NCBI GenBank assembly: GCA_018001225.1 | Contig: JAGNIJ010000036.1 | Location: forward strand, 1-46,424 | From: Kiritimatiellia bacterium | GTDB taxonomy: Bacteria; Verrucomicrobiota; Kiritimatiellia; CAIQIC01; JAGNIJ01 | Direction of reading: 5' to 3' | DNA length: 46,424 nucleotides | In this document: one piece after another, positions 8,862 to 17,265 of the stretch | How the letters are laid out: the number at the start of each line of letters is the position of its first letter | Position numbering within the stretch: the first letter of the stretch is position 1 | Translations under genes and position numbers: made by a program | Notes under the pieces: model-generated | Told to the model about the DNA's origin: nothing | The model's database searches: none | What the model saw: only the letters and a program-made list of their open reading frames with translations

Positions 8862-10277
8862 ATGCTGCCGATCGTCGTCCTCGCATTCGTGATCCTGATC
8901 GTATCGACCATCATGTTCCTCGCGGCGCGCTACAAGCGCTGCCCGTCCGACCGGATCCTCGTGATCTACGGCAAGGTCGCGGACAACCGCTCGGCGCGCT
9001 GCATGCACGGCGGCGGCACGCTCGTCTGGCCGCTGATCCAGGACTACGCGTTCTTGAGCCTGACGCCGATGACCATCAGCATCCCGCTCCAGAACGCCCT
9101 CTCCCAGCAGAACATCCGCATCAACGTGCCCAGCACGTTCACCGTCGGCATCAGCGTGGACCCGAACATCATGCTCAACGCCGCCGAGCGCCTGCTCGGG
9201 CTGGAGAGCGGCGACATCGAGGCGATGGCCAAGGAAATCATCTTCGGCCAGTTGCGCCTGACCGTCGCCTCGCTGACCATCGAGCAGATCAACCAGGACC
9301 GCGAAAGTTTCCTGGAATCCATCCGCAAGAACGTCGAGCCGGAATTGAACAAGATCGGCCTCTACCTGATCAACGTCAACATCACCGACATCACGGACGA
9401 GTCGCTCTACATCGAGAGCATCGGCAAGAAGGCGGCCGCGGAGGCCGTCAACAAGGCGCGCGTGGACGTGGCCGAGCAGGACAAGGTGGGCGCCATCGGG
9501 CAGGCCGAGGCGAACCGCGAGCAGACCGTGCGCGTGGCGGAGAACGTCGCCGCCGCCGAGAAGGGCAAGAAGAAGGCGGAGGCCGACCAGCGCATCTACG
9601 TGCAGGGCCAGGAGGCCCAGGCCGTCGGCGGCGAGAACACCGCCAAGGCGGACATCGCGGATTCCAACGCCCTGCTGGCCGTGAAGCAGGCCGCCGCGAT
9701 GCAGAAGGCCGAGGTGGCCCGGCGCGAGGCCCAGGTCCAGATCCAGAAGGCCCAGTACCTGGCCGAGCAGGAGCGCCTGAACGCCGAGCTGGTCGTCCAG
9801 CGCGAGATCGAGAAGCGCAACATCGAGATCATGGCCGAGGCCGAGGCCGAGCGCATCCGCCGCGAGGCGAAGGGCCAGGCCGACGGCGTGCTGCTGAAGT
9901 ACGAGGCCGAGGCCAAGGGCGTCCGGCAGGTGCTCGACAGCAAGGCCGCCGGGTACAACGCGCTGGTCAAGAGCTGCAACGGCGACGCCAAGGCCGCCGC
10001 GACGTTCCTCATGGTGGAAAAGATCGAGCAGGTCGTCGCCCGCCAGGTCGAGGCGATCCGCAACCTGAAGATCGACAAGATCACCGTCTGGGACTCCGCG
10101 GGCGGCGGGGAGAAGGGGTCGTCCACCGCGAACTTCGTGTCCAGCCTGATCAAGAGCGTCCCGCCGCTCCAGGACGTCGCGTCCATGGCCGGCGTGGAGC
10201 TGCCCGAGTACCTCGGCCGCATGACCGAGGACAAGGCGAAGAAGCCGGCCGCGAAGCCCGCGGGCGACGCCGGCTGA
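8862..10277 (+). CDS. Flotillin-family protein (SPFH domain)
   Basis: 471-residue membrane-associated scaffold of the flotillin/YqiK group. It has a single N-terminal hydrophobic anchor (about residues 3-24), an SPFH/band 7 domain (about 30-200, with NVNITDITDE near its end), a long Ala/Glu/Lys-rich coiled coil (about 200-390, rich in EAEA-type repeats) and a hydrophobic-poor tail ending in a Lys/Ala stretch. Flotillins oligomerize on the inner face of the membrane and organize microdomains. An AAGGGAGG site lies upstream of the ATG. It forms a two-gene operon with the NfeD-like gene. Confidence 0.93.
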   Translation: MLPIVVLAFVILIVSTIMFLAARYKRCPSDRILVIYGKVADNRSARCMHGGGTLVWPLIQDYAFLSLTPMTISIPLQNALSQQNIRINVPSTFTVGISVDPNIMLNAAERLLGLESGDIEAMAKEIIFGQLRLTVASLTIEQINQDRESFLESIRKNVEPELNKIGLYLINVNITDITDESLYIESIGKKAAAEAVNKARVDVAEQDKVGAIGQAEANREQTVRVAENVAAAEKGKKKAEADQRIYVQGQEAQAVGGENTAKADIADSNALLAVKQAAAMQKAEVARREAQVQIQKAQYLAEQERLNAELVVQREIEKRNIEIMAEAEAERIRREAKGQADGVLLKYEAEAKGVRQVLDSKAAGYNALVKSCNGDAKAAATFLMVEKIEQVVARQVEAIRNLKIDKITVWDSAGGGEKGSSTANFVSSLIKSVPPLQDVASMAGVELPEYLGRMTEDKAKKPAAKPAGDAG

Positions 10278-10300
10278 CCCGGCCCCGGCGGCTACATAGT

Positions 10301-10317
10301 CGGTTCGCTTCGGACCG
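10301..10317. terminator. Small hairpin between flotillin and restriction-modification gene
   Basis: CGGTTCG, loop CTT, CGGACCG forms a 7-bp stem with one G-U pair, 24 nt after the flotillin stop and 11 nt before the next ATG. No T-tract follows. It might be a weak terminator or might limit access to the GGGGGG ribosome-binding site of the restriction gene. Confidence 0.3.
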
Positions 10318-10327
10318 CTGGGGGGAT

Positions 10328-13300
10328 ATGAAGAGCGCGTACGAAAGCTTCCAGGACGAACTGAACCGGCTGGTCGCCGCGTTCGAGAAAGGCTTCCAGG
10401 CCTTCACCGCGCCGGACTACTCCGAGGCCCGCTGCCGCGAGGACTTCCTCAACCCCCTGTTCCGCGCCCTTGGTTGGGACCTGGCGAACCGGCGCGGGCT
10501 GGTCCAGAGCCAGCGCGAGGTGGAGATCGAAAGCCGCACCGACGTCGCCGGGCGCGCCAAGCGGGCGGACTACCTCTTCCGTGCCGACGGCCGCGAGCGC
10601 TTCGTCTGCGAGGCCAAGAAGCCCCGCGAGGTCCTGGGCGACCGCTACGCCTTCCAGGCCAAGCGCTACGCCTGGAACAAGGGCCTGCCGCTCGCCGTCC
10701 TGACGGACTTCGAGGACCTCAAGGTCTACGTCGTCGGCGGCCGCCCCCGGCCCGACCGCCCCGACGACGGGCTCTGGAAAACCTGGAACTTCCGGCAGTT
10801 TCCCCTGTGCGCCCGCGAAATCTGGGACCTGCTCTCCCGCGAGCGCGTCGTCGCCGGCGGCATCGAGGCGCTGCTCGACAGCCTGCCCAGGGCCAAGCCG
10901 GTCAAGGGCAAGGCGCGCCAGCCGTGGCTGATCCGTCCGGAGCGCACCAAGGCCCTCGACCAGGACTTCCTCGAATACCTCGACGAGCAGCGCCTTTCCC
11001 TGGCCCGGGACATCCTGGCCAACAACACGCGCGAGGACCTGCTCGCGGAAGGCCGGCTGAACGAGGCCGTCCAGCACATCCTCGACCGGCTCCTTTTCCT
11101 GCGCATCTGCGAGGATCGCGACATCGACACCGGGCTGCGGCTGGCGAAGATCGTCGAGACCTGGCGCCGCGCGTACGGCCACGAGGACCGCCGCCGCCCG
11201 AAGCAGGGCCATTTCTTCCGCGAAGAGAGCGCCGCGTACCGCGCCGCGCCGCCGCCCGACTCGCTCTGGGCCGCCGTGGTCGGCCACCTCCAGGCCCTGG
11301 ACCGCCGCCCGCCGGGCAACATGCCGCATTTCAACGGCAACCTGTTCAAGCCGCACTTCAGCGAGGCCCTGCGCGTCGGCGACCAGTGGCTCTGCGACTT
11401 CATCGAGGACTTGAGCGACGACGAGTCGCCCTACCTCTTCAACGTCATCCCCGTCGAAATCCTCGGCAGCGTCTACGAGCGGTTCCTCGGCAAGGTCATC
11501 CGGCCCAGCGGCCGCGGCGTGGCGGCGGACGAGAAGCCCGAGGTCCGCAAGGCCGGCGGCGTCTATTACACCCCGCGTTACATCGTGGACTACATCGTCG
11601 AGCAGACCGTCGGAAAACAGCTCGACGACATCGCGGGCGGCGAAAAGACCTACGCCGCCTTCGACAAAAAAACCCGCGCCCTGAAGATCCTCGATCCCGC
11701 CTGCGGGTCCGGCAGCTTCCTGCTGCGCGCCTTCGAGCGCGTGGGCGAACATTACCAGCGGCGGCTCACGGAGCAGGCCGGGGACCGCAAGCCCGACCGG
11801 TGCTGGACCGACCCCGCCACGGGCGACGTCCATTTGACCGTCGACCTCAAGCGGCAGATCCTGCGGAACAATATTTTCGGCGTCGACCTCGATGCTCAAG
11901 CCGTCGAGGTCACCCAGCTCTCCCTCTACCTCAAGATGCTCGAAGGCGAGGACCGCGCCACAATCAAACAGCAGCGCGAACTGTTCCGCGACGACACCGC
12001 CCTCCTCCCGCCGCTGGAGGACAACATCAAGCACGGGAACTCGCTGATCGCCTCCGACTTCTCCCTCGTGCCCGACGACTTAACGCGCGTCCACGCCTTC
12101 GACTGGGACATCCAGTTCGCCGATATCATGAAGGCCGGCGGCTTCGACGCCGTGATCGGAAATCCGCCGTACATACTTCTTCAAGATGATTTTCGTGACG
12201 ACCAGCAGCTTGAGTATTTTCGGCGAACCTACGAGGGGGCATCCTTTAAGCTCGACACCTATCACTTATTCATTGAGCGCGGCATCCGCCTCTGCCGAAA
12301 GTCAGGGCGTATTTCGTTCATCACCCCTTCAAACTTCCTCACCAACAATCACCTCGATGGCTTGCGAAGGGTAATTTTGAAAGCTACCCAGCCTGAAGAA
12401 ATCGTGGTCGTCGAAGGCGGAGTTTTTTCAGGTGTCAGCGTGGACAATGCCGTTTTCGTTTTTCGAGGTGACGGTCCTGCGGTCGCTCCATTCCCGATGA
12501 CAAGGGCTGTAGCGGAGGGCAAAGGACTCAAGCCGACTGGCGAGGGCAAGGTCGAGCCGCGGAGAGTCATGGCCGAATCTCGCGCCCTATTCACTTCCGG
12601 AATACATACGCCCGATAGCGAACTGTGGGATCGGCTGTCCTCGCGTTTTCCACAGTTGGGAAGCTTTGCGGATGTTAATTTTGGCAAGCAACTTCGCGAC
12701 CGCTCAAAGTTCACAAACGATGTAATTGAAGTTGCAGGACCTAGATCAATTCCGCGAACTCATGTTGCCTGCGTCACAGGGAAGGATGTCGAGCGTTACC
12801 TGCTTACATGGTCGAAGTTGGCTTGCCTGAACGACACGATTGCGCAATCTGGCGGTTGCTGGGATGAATCCAAACACAAAGCCAAAGGGAAGCTGCTCAC
12901 GCGCCAGATTGGTCAGTTCCCAACGTTCGCGATGGACCCGAGCGGATACCACTGTCTGAACACTATTTTCATGGTAACGCTGCGAGACGGGGCAGCGATC
13001 AAGCCCGCCTTTCTGCTAGGCATCCTGAATTCAAAACTGCTTCGCCGTCTTTGGGTTGGCAGATTCTACGACCAGCGCAAAACGTTTCCGAAAATCAAGG
13101 GCACGTATCTAAAGGAGCTGCCAATTGCCGTTTCTGCTCTTTCCTCCCCCTCCGACCTTGCCCGTCACGACAAGCTGGTGGAGCTGGTGGACAAGATGCT
13201 GGCGCTGGTGCCGAAGTTGCGGAGCGAGGCGAGCGAGTCCAAGCGGAAGACGTTACAGAACGCGGTGGACGCGACGGACCGGCAGATCGACCGGCTGGTT

Positions 13301-13360
13301 TACGAGTTGTACGGGCTGACCGAGGAGGAGATCGCGCTGGTGGAGGGGCAGGGCGGATGA
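10328..13360 (+). CDS. Type IIG restriction-modification enzyme (Eco57I-like)
   Basis: 1010-residue single-chain restriction endonuclease plus adenine-N6 methyltransferase. The N-terminal PD-(D/E)XK-like nuclease has D81 and E95-A-K97 within KRADYLFRADGRERFVCEAKK-type sequence. A helical spacer (LFLRICEDRDIDTG) follows, then the methylase core with SAM motif LDPACGSGSF (456-464 region) and catalytic NPPY at 612-615. A TaqI-like recognition domain (about 620-935) and a helical tail complete the protein. The ATG at 10328 follows GGGGGG; the same frame is open far upstream inside the flotillin gene but is not coding there. Just after NPPY the base composition falls from about 60-70% to about 45-52% GC and recovers near 13145, so the recognition domain looks exchanged. 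Stop and next start overlap. Confidence 0.9.
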   Translation: MKSAYESFQDELNRLVAAFEKGFQAFTAPDYSEARCREDFLNPLFRALGWDLANRRGLVQSQREVEIESRTDVAGRAKRADYLFRADGRERFVCEAKKPREVLGDRYAFQAKRYAWNKGLPLAVLTDFEDLKVYVVGGRPRPDRPDDGLWKTWNFRQFPLCAREIWDLLSRERVVAGGIEALLDSLPRAKPVKGKARQPWLIRPERTKALDQDFLEYLDEQRLSLARDILANNTREDLLAEGRLNEAVQHILDRLLFLRICEDRDIDTGLRLAKIVETWRRAYGHEDRRRPKQGHFFREESAAYRAAPPPDSLWAAVVGHLQALDRRPPGNMPHFNGNLFKPHFSEALRVGDQWLCDFIEDLSDDESPYLFNVIPVEILGSVYERFLGKVIRPSGRGVAADEKPEVRKAGGVYYTPRYIVDYIVEQTVGKQLDDIAGGEKTYAAFDKKTRALKILDPACGSGSFLLRAFERVGEHYQRRLTEQAGDRKPDRCWTDPATGDVHLTVDLKRQILRNNIFGVDLDAQAVEVTQLSLYLKMLEGEDRATIKQQRELFRDDTALLPPLEDNIKHGNSLIASDFSLVPDDLTRVHAFDWDIQFADIMKAGGFDAVIGNPPYILLQDDFRDDQQLEYFRRTYEGASFKLDTYHLFIERGIRLCRKSGRISFITPSNFLTNNHLDGLRRVILKATQPEEIVVVEGGVFSGVSVDNAVFVFRGDGPAVAPFPMTRAVAEGKGLKPTGEGKVEPRRVMAESRALFTSGIHTPDSELWDRLSSRFPQLGSFADVNFGKQLRDRSKFTNDVIEVAGPRSIPRTHVACVTGKDVERYLLTWSKLACLNDTIAQSGGCWDESKHKAKGKLLTRQIGQFPTFAMDPSGYHCLNTIFMVTLRDGAAIKPAFLLGILNSKLLRRLWVGRFYDQRKTFPKIKGTYLKELPIAVSALSSPSDLARHDKLVELVDKMLALVPKLRSEASESKRKTLQNAVDATDRQIDRLVYELYGLTEEEIALVEGQGG

Positions 13361-13668
13361 TGACTTTGCGGGATTGTTTCGGGAAAGCGGTGAGACTCAC
13401 CGACGAGCGCCTGGCGCATATTCTCGATCATCCTGAAATGAAGGCCATGACCGGGGCCATGAGCGCGGCCCTGCTCCGGCCGGAGATCGTGCGCAAGTCG
13501 CGCTCGGATGAGACGGTGCGCCTGTTCTATTCATTCCACGAGAAAACCGTTGTGGGTGGTAAATGGCTGTGTGTTGTGGTTAAATACATGAAGGATGACG
13601 CGTTTGTCGTGACGGCCTACTTGACCGACAGGCCGAAAGCGGGAGAAGACGTATGGCCGACAAAGTAA
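13357..13668 (+). CDS. BECR-fold (PBECR-like) nuclease / toxin candidate
   Basis: 103-residue protein resembling the small stand-alone BECR (barnase-EndoU-colicin-RelE) nuclease-like proteins common in bacterial accessory regions. The shared pattern is RLTDERLAHILDHPEM, then a segment ending RLFYSF, then VGGKWLCVVVKYMKDDAFVVTAYLTDR. ATGATG overlaps the stop of the restriction gene (ATG at 13357 or 13360). It overlaps the following DUF2283 gene by 16 nt, so the three are translationally coupled. Toxin activity is inferred from family and the tight pair, and no experiment is implied. It could equally be a benign housekeeping member. Confidence 0.6.
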   Translation: MMTLRDCFGKAVRLTDERLAHILDHPEMKAMTGAMSAALLRPEIVRKSRSDETVRLFYSFHEKTVVGGKWLCVVVKYMKDDAFVVTAYLTDRPKAGEDVWPTK

Positions 13669-13862
13669 AGGTATGGTTTGACGCGGAGGCCGACTACCTC
13701 GAAGTCAGGTTCTCCGAGAAGGCTGGCTATGAAAAAGCCACCGCCCATGACGCCGTCATGGAACGCGTGGACGCCCACGGCAAGGTCATCGGTTTCAGCA
13801 TCCTTGGCGTCAGCCGATTCAAGAAAATGAATCCGCTGGTAGCGGATCTGTCCCCGGCATGA
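13653..13862 (+). CDS. DUF2283 protein, putative antitoxin partner
   Basis: 69-residue DUF2283 protein. The family pattern is clear: KVWFDAEADYLEVRF near the N-terminus and GKVIGFSILGVSRF before the end. Proteins of this family are often encoded directly beside small nuclease-like proteins and are suspected antitoxins. The start ATG is preceded by GGGAGAAG and lies inside the upstream gene. The stop codon is shared with an ATGA that can open the next short frame. Confidence 0.75.
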   Translation: MADKVKVWFDAEADYLEVRFSEKAGYEKATAHDAVMERVDAHGKVIGFSILGVSRFKKMNPLVADLSPA

Positions 13863-13870
13863 CCCCGGGT

Positions 13871-13990
13871 ATGAAGGTGAACGCACATCGGGCGGAAGCC
13901 GCCCTGTACCTGCGTCTCGATGACGCTCCGGTGGTCGAGTCCGAACGAATCGCGCCGGGCACGATCTTGACGGCTCGATACCGGGCATGA
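13871..13990 (+). pseudogene. Truncated second DUF2283 gene
   Basis: A 39-codon frame from ATG 13871 (or ATG 13859, overlapping the stop of the previous gene) reads MKVNAHRAEAALYLRLDDAP then VVESERIAPGTIL and a stop. This matches the usual DUF2283 start, in which a Tyr/Phe-Asp-x-Glu-Ala-Asp-Ala segment precedes LYLRL. Here that segment has become AHRAEAA and the C-terminal third is missing. It looks like a decayed paralogue of the preceding gene. Confidence 0.55.
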
Positions 13991-14070
13991 GCGTCTCCCG
14001 GGCAGGGCGGCTTGGCTCAAGCCGCCGCCGCATGTTTTTTCCGGCCAACGAATACATCGAGGTGAATCGC

Positions 14071-17000
14071 ATGAGTTTGGGCACATTACGGAAGTCCGCG
14101 GCCTTTGCGTGGTGCATGTTCTCTGTATCCGCCGGCGCGGCGGACTGGTACGTCAAGACCAACGGCAGCGACGCCGCCTCCGGCACCAACTGGGCCACGG
14201 CGAAGGCGACCATCCAGGCCGCCGTGGACGCGGCCGCCGACGGCGAGGTGGTCTGGGTGACCAACGGCGTGTACGACACCGGTGGCGTGACGAACCGGAT
14301 CGTCGGCTCGGTGTTGACCAACCGCGTGGCGATCTACAAGCCGCTGACCGTCCGCAGTGTCAACGGGCCCGCCGTGACGTTCATCGTCGGCTCCGCGGGA
14401 TCCGGGGGCGGGGGCATCTCTACCGTCCGCTGCGTCTCGCTGACGAACGGGGCGTTCCTGGGCGGGTTCACGTTGACCAACGGACACACCACCGGCTCGG
14501 TCGGCAGCTCCGACGGCTGCGGCGGCGGGGTCTGGGGCGCGTACAGCAACGCGGTCGTGTCGAATTGCGTCATCACCGGCTGCACGGCCTGGGAGGGCGG
14601 CGGAGCGTACGTGGGGCGGCTGGAGGACTGCCGGATCGTTGGAAACGATGCGGGCGAAGGCGGGGGCATATCTTACTCGCCCGGCTCCCCCGCCCGGCTT
14701 TTGCGGTGCGTGCTGTTCAGAAACTCGACCTACAACTGGGGCGGCGGGGCCTATAACGCCGAGCTGACGGGCTGCGAGGTCGTCAGCAACTTTGCGACCT
14801 CCGGCGGCGGGGGGGCGATGTACTCGACCCTGTCGAACTGCGTGGTGAACGAGAATTACGGCCATTACGGCGGCGCGGCCTTCGGCTGCACGCTCGCGAA
14901 CTGCCTGATGATCAGCAATACCGCGGGCTATGGCGGCGGCGCGTACCGGAGCACGCTCAACAACTGCACCGTGGCCGGGAATAGGGTGTCCGATGACGGC
15001 GGCGGGGTTTTGTCCTGCACCCTGTACAATTGCATTGTGTACTACAACCAGGCGCCGGAAGGGCCCAACTGGTATGTCGAGAGTTTCGGCTTCGCCACCT
15101 CCATCTACTATTCCTGCACGACGCCCCTGCCGCCCAAAATCGGGAATTTCACCAATGAGCCGCAGTTTGTGGATGGGGCCGGCGGCAATTATCGCCTGGC
15201 GAGCAACTCCCCCTGCGTGAACACGGGATTCAACCAGAACTGGATGGTTTCGGCCAGGGACCTGGACGGCTCCAATCGCATCGCCTACGGCGTGGTGGAC
15301 CTCGGGGCCTACGAGTACAACGGTCCCTTGATCCTGCCGATCACGGCGGCGACCGTGGCCGGCCCGGGCGTCACGCTGACGAACCGGTTCGTCACCAACA
15401 CGGTTTCCGTCGTCCCGCCGGGCGCGACGCCGCCCCTGTACTATTCCTGGTCGCCGGCGCCGACCTCCGGGCAGGGCACGGCCCAGGCGGTGTACCGGTA
15501 CTCGACGCCGGGCACGAAAGTCGTCACCGTGCTGGTCTCGAATCTCTTCAGCCAGGCCGTGGGCACCGGCGTCGTGCATATTGCCGTTCCATCGAATGCC
15601 TACGTGGCGGTGTCGGGGAACGACGCCCACGACGGGTTCCGCTGGGCCACGGCGAAGCGCACGATCCAGGCCGGGGTGGACGCCGTCAGCACGGGCTATA
15701 CCGTGTGGGTTTCCAATGGCGTTTACGACACGGGCGGGCGTCCGTGCGGCGGCCAGACCCTGACGAATCGCGTCAGCCTGGACAAGTTCGTCATCGTGCG
15801 CAGCGTGAACGGGCCGGAGCACACGGTCATCGTCGGGCAGGCGGATCCTTTCGATCCGGACGGGGAATACGGTCCGGCGGCCGTGCGCGGGGCCTACCTG
15901 ACGAACCGGGCGGTCCTGGCCGGGTTCACGGTTTCGGGCGGCCGCACGGATCACCAGGACGATTTCCCGTTCACGGCCATGGAGTACGGGGGCGGCATCT
16001 ACTGCGCCTCGACCCAGTCCGTCGTGTCCAATTGCTGGGTCATGCAGAACGCCGCGTACCGGGATGGCGGGGGCGTGATGGGTGGCACGCTGCACAACTG
16101 CTTCATCGCGTCCAACCGGGCCGGTCAGGGGGGTGGCGTAGCGGGCGACATGGTCAGCGGCGGGGCGATTGTGCTGTCCAACTGCGTGCTGGAGGGCAAC
16201 TCGACCTGGAACTGGGGCGGCGGCGCGTACAATGCGCGGATGTACGGCTGCCGGGTGAGCGGAAATCAGGCCGCTTCCGGCGGCGGCGGGGCCGTGTGGT
16301 CCGTCCTGTACGGCTGCGTCCTCGAGTCGAACACGGCCAACAGCGGGGGCGGGGTGCTAGAAAGCACGGCTTTCAGTTGCGTCATGCAAAGCAACGCGGC
16401 GGTGTGGGGCGGCGGCGCCGAGAGGTCGCAGCTCGTTAATTGCACGCTGATCGGCAATTCGGCCTCGCAGAGCGGCGGCGGCGCGGCCAACTGCGCCCTG
16501 TCGAATTGCATCGTCTGGTTCAACAGCGCGCCCGAGGGCACCAATTGGTTCGTCGATGAGTGGGAAACGACGAACATCGCCTACACCTGCGCGGTCCCCC
16601 TGCCGCCGGGGCCGGGGAATACCGCCGCCGATCCGGCGCTGCGGGACGCGGCCGCGGGCGACTGGCGGCTGGCCACCAATTCGCCGTGCGTCGACAAGGG
16701 CACGAACCAGGCCTGGATGACCGGGGCCCTCGACGTCGAGGGCAAGGCGCGGGTGCTCAACGCCCGCGTGGACATGGGCGCGTGTGAGCTGGTGCCGCCG
16801 TCCTGGGACTCCAACACCAACGGCCTGCCGGACTGGTGGGAATGGGATTACTCGCACAGCTTCACCGGCATGAGCGCCACGGCCGACCTGGACGGGGATC
16901 GCGTCGTCAACCTCGACGAGTACCGCGCCCGCACGATCCCGACGAATTCCGATTCGTTCCTCGGGATGTTGTCGCCGCCGCTGGCCGGCGGCCCGACCGG

Positions 17001-17190
17001 CCTCGTCGTGCGCTGGCGCAGCGTGAAGGACCGGACCTACCAGGTGGATCGCGCCACGAACCTGCTTTCGTCCGCCGCCTTTACGAACGTGTTCGCGAAT
17101 GTCCCGGGCCAGGCGGATTACACGACGGTCACCGACACGACCGCCACCGCCGCGGGCCCGTACCTGTACCGCGTGCGCACGCAACCGTAG
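14071..17190 (+). CDS. Secreted right-handed beta-helix protein with duplicated body and PKD-like domain
   Basis: 1039-residue exported protein. A signal peptide (MSLGTLRKSAAFAWCMFSVS, cleavage near AGAA) leads into the first body, opening WYVKTNGSDAASGTNWATAK and continuing as many beta-helix coils with repeating GGG and SNC/NNC elements. A PKD/Ig-like module (nt about 15331-15590) separates it from a second body that reopens with YVAVSGNDAHDGFRWATAK (nt 15599) and repeats the same coils. The C-terminus is a GLPDWWE / DLDGDRVVNLDEYRA tail and a beta module. The ATG at 14071 has GAGGTG upstream and begins the signal peptide; an ATG at 13987 is less likely. Such helices often bind or cleave polysaccharides, but no catalytic residues are evident. 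Confidence 0.85.
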   Translation: MSLGTLRKSAAFAWCMFSVSAGAADWYVKTNGSDAASGTNWATAKATIQAAVDAAADGEVVWVTNGVYDTGGVTNRIVGSVLTNRVAIYKPLTVRSVNGPAVTFIVGSAGSGGGGISTVRCVSLTNGAFLGGFTLTNGHTTGSVGSSDGCGGGVWGAYSNAVVSNCVITGCTAWEGGGAYVGRLEDCRIVGNDAGEGGGISYSPGSPARLLRCVLFRNSTYNWGGGAYNAELTGCEVVSNFATSGGGGAMYSTLSNCVVNENYGHYGGAAFGCTLANCLMISNTAGYGGGAYRSTLNNCTVAGNRVSDDGGGVLSCTLYNCIVYYNQAPEGPNWYVESFGFATSIYYSCTTPLPPKIGNFTNEPQFVDGAGGNYRLASNSPCVNTGFNQNWMVSARDLDGSNRIAYGVVDLGAYEYNGPLILPITAATVAGPGVTLTNRFVTNTVSVVPPGATPPLYYSWSPAPTSGQGTAQAVYRYSTPGTKVVTVLVSNLFSQAVGTGVVHIAVPSNAYVAVSGNDAHDGFRWATAKRTIQAGVDAVSTGYTVWVSNGVYDTGGRPCGGQTLTNRVSLDKFVIVRSVNGPEHTVIVGQADPFDPDGEYGPAAVRGAYLTNRAVLAGFTVSGGRTDHQDDFPFTAMEYGGGIYCASTQSVVSNCWVMQNAAYRDGGGVMGGTLHNCFIASNRAGQGGGVAGDMVSGGAIVLSNCVLEGNSTWNWGGGAYNARMYGCRVSGNQAASGGGGAVWSVLYGCVLESNTANSGGGVLESTAFSCVMQSNAAVWGGGAERSQLVNCTLIGNSASQSGGGAANCALSNCIVWFNSAPEGTNWFVDEWETTNIAYTCAVPLPPGPGNTAADPALRDAAAGDWRLATNSPCVDKGTNQAWMTGALDVEGKARVLNARVDMGACELVPPSWDSNTNGLPDWWEWDYSHSFTGMSATADLDGDRVVNLDEYRARTIPTNSDSFLGMLSPPLAGGPTGLVVRWRSVKDRTYQVDRATNLLSSAAFTNVFANVPGQADYTTVTDTTATAAGPYLYRVRTQP

Positions 17191-17265
17191 GTGAGGTTGG
17201 ACCGTCGGAGGCGCGGCCCATACCGGCGGCGTGGTGTTCCGCACCAATCTCCCGGCCGGCGCGGG

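Noticed and set aside
8534..10327. N-terminal extension of the restriction gene through the flotillin gene
   Set aside because: The extension is in a shifted frame of NfeD/flotillin and is Arg/Gly-rich. Homology starts at ATG 10328.
14500..16500. Repeated GGCGGCGG and AACTGC units as a CRISPR or tandem DNA repeat
   Set aside because: The spacing is variable and in frame. They encode GGG and NC of beta-helix coils in a protein.
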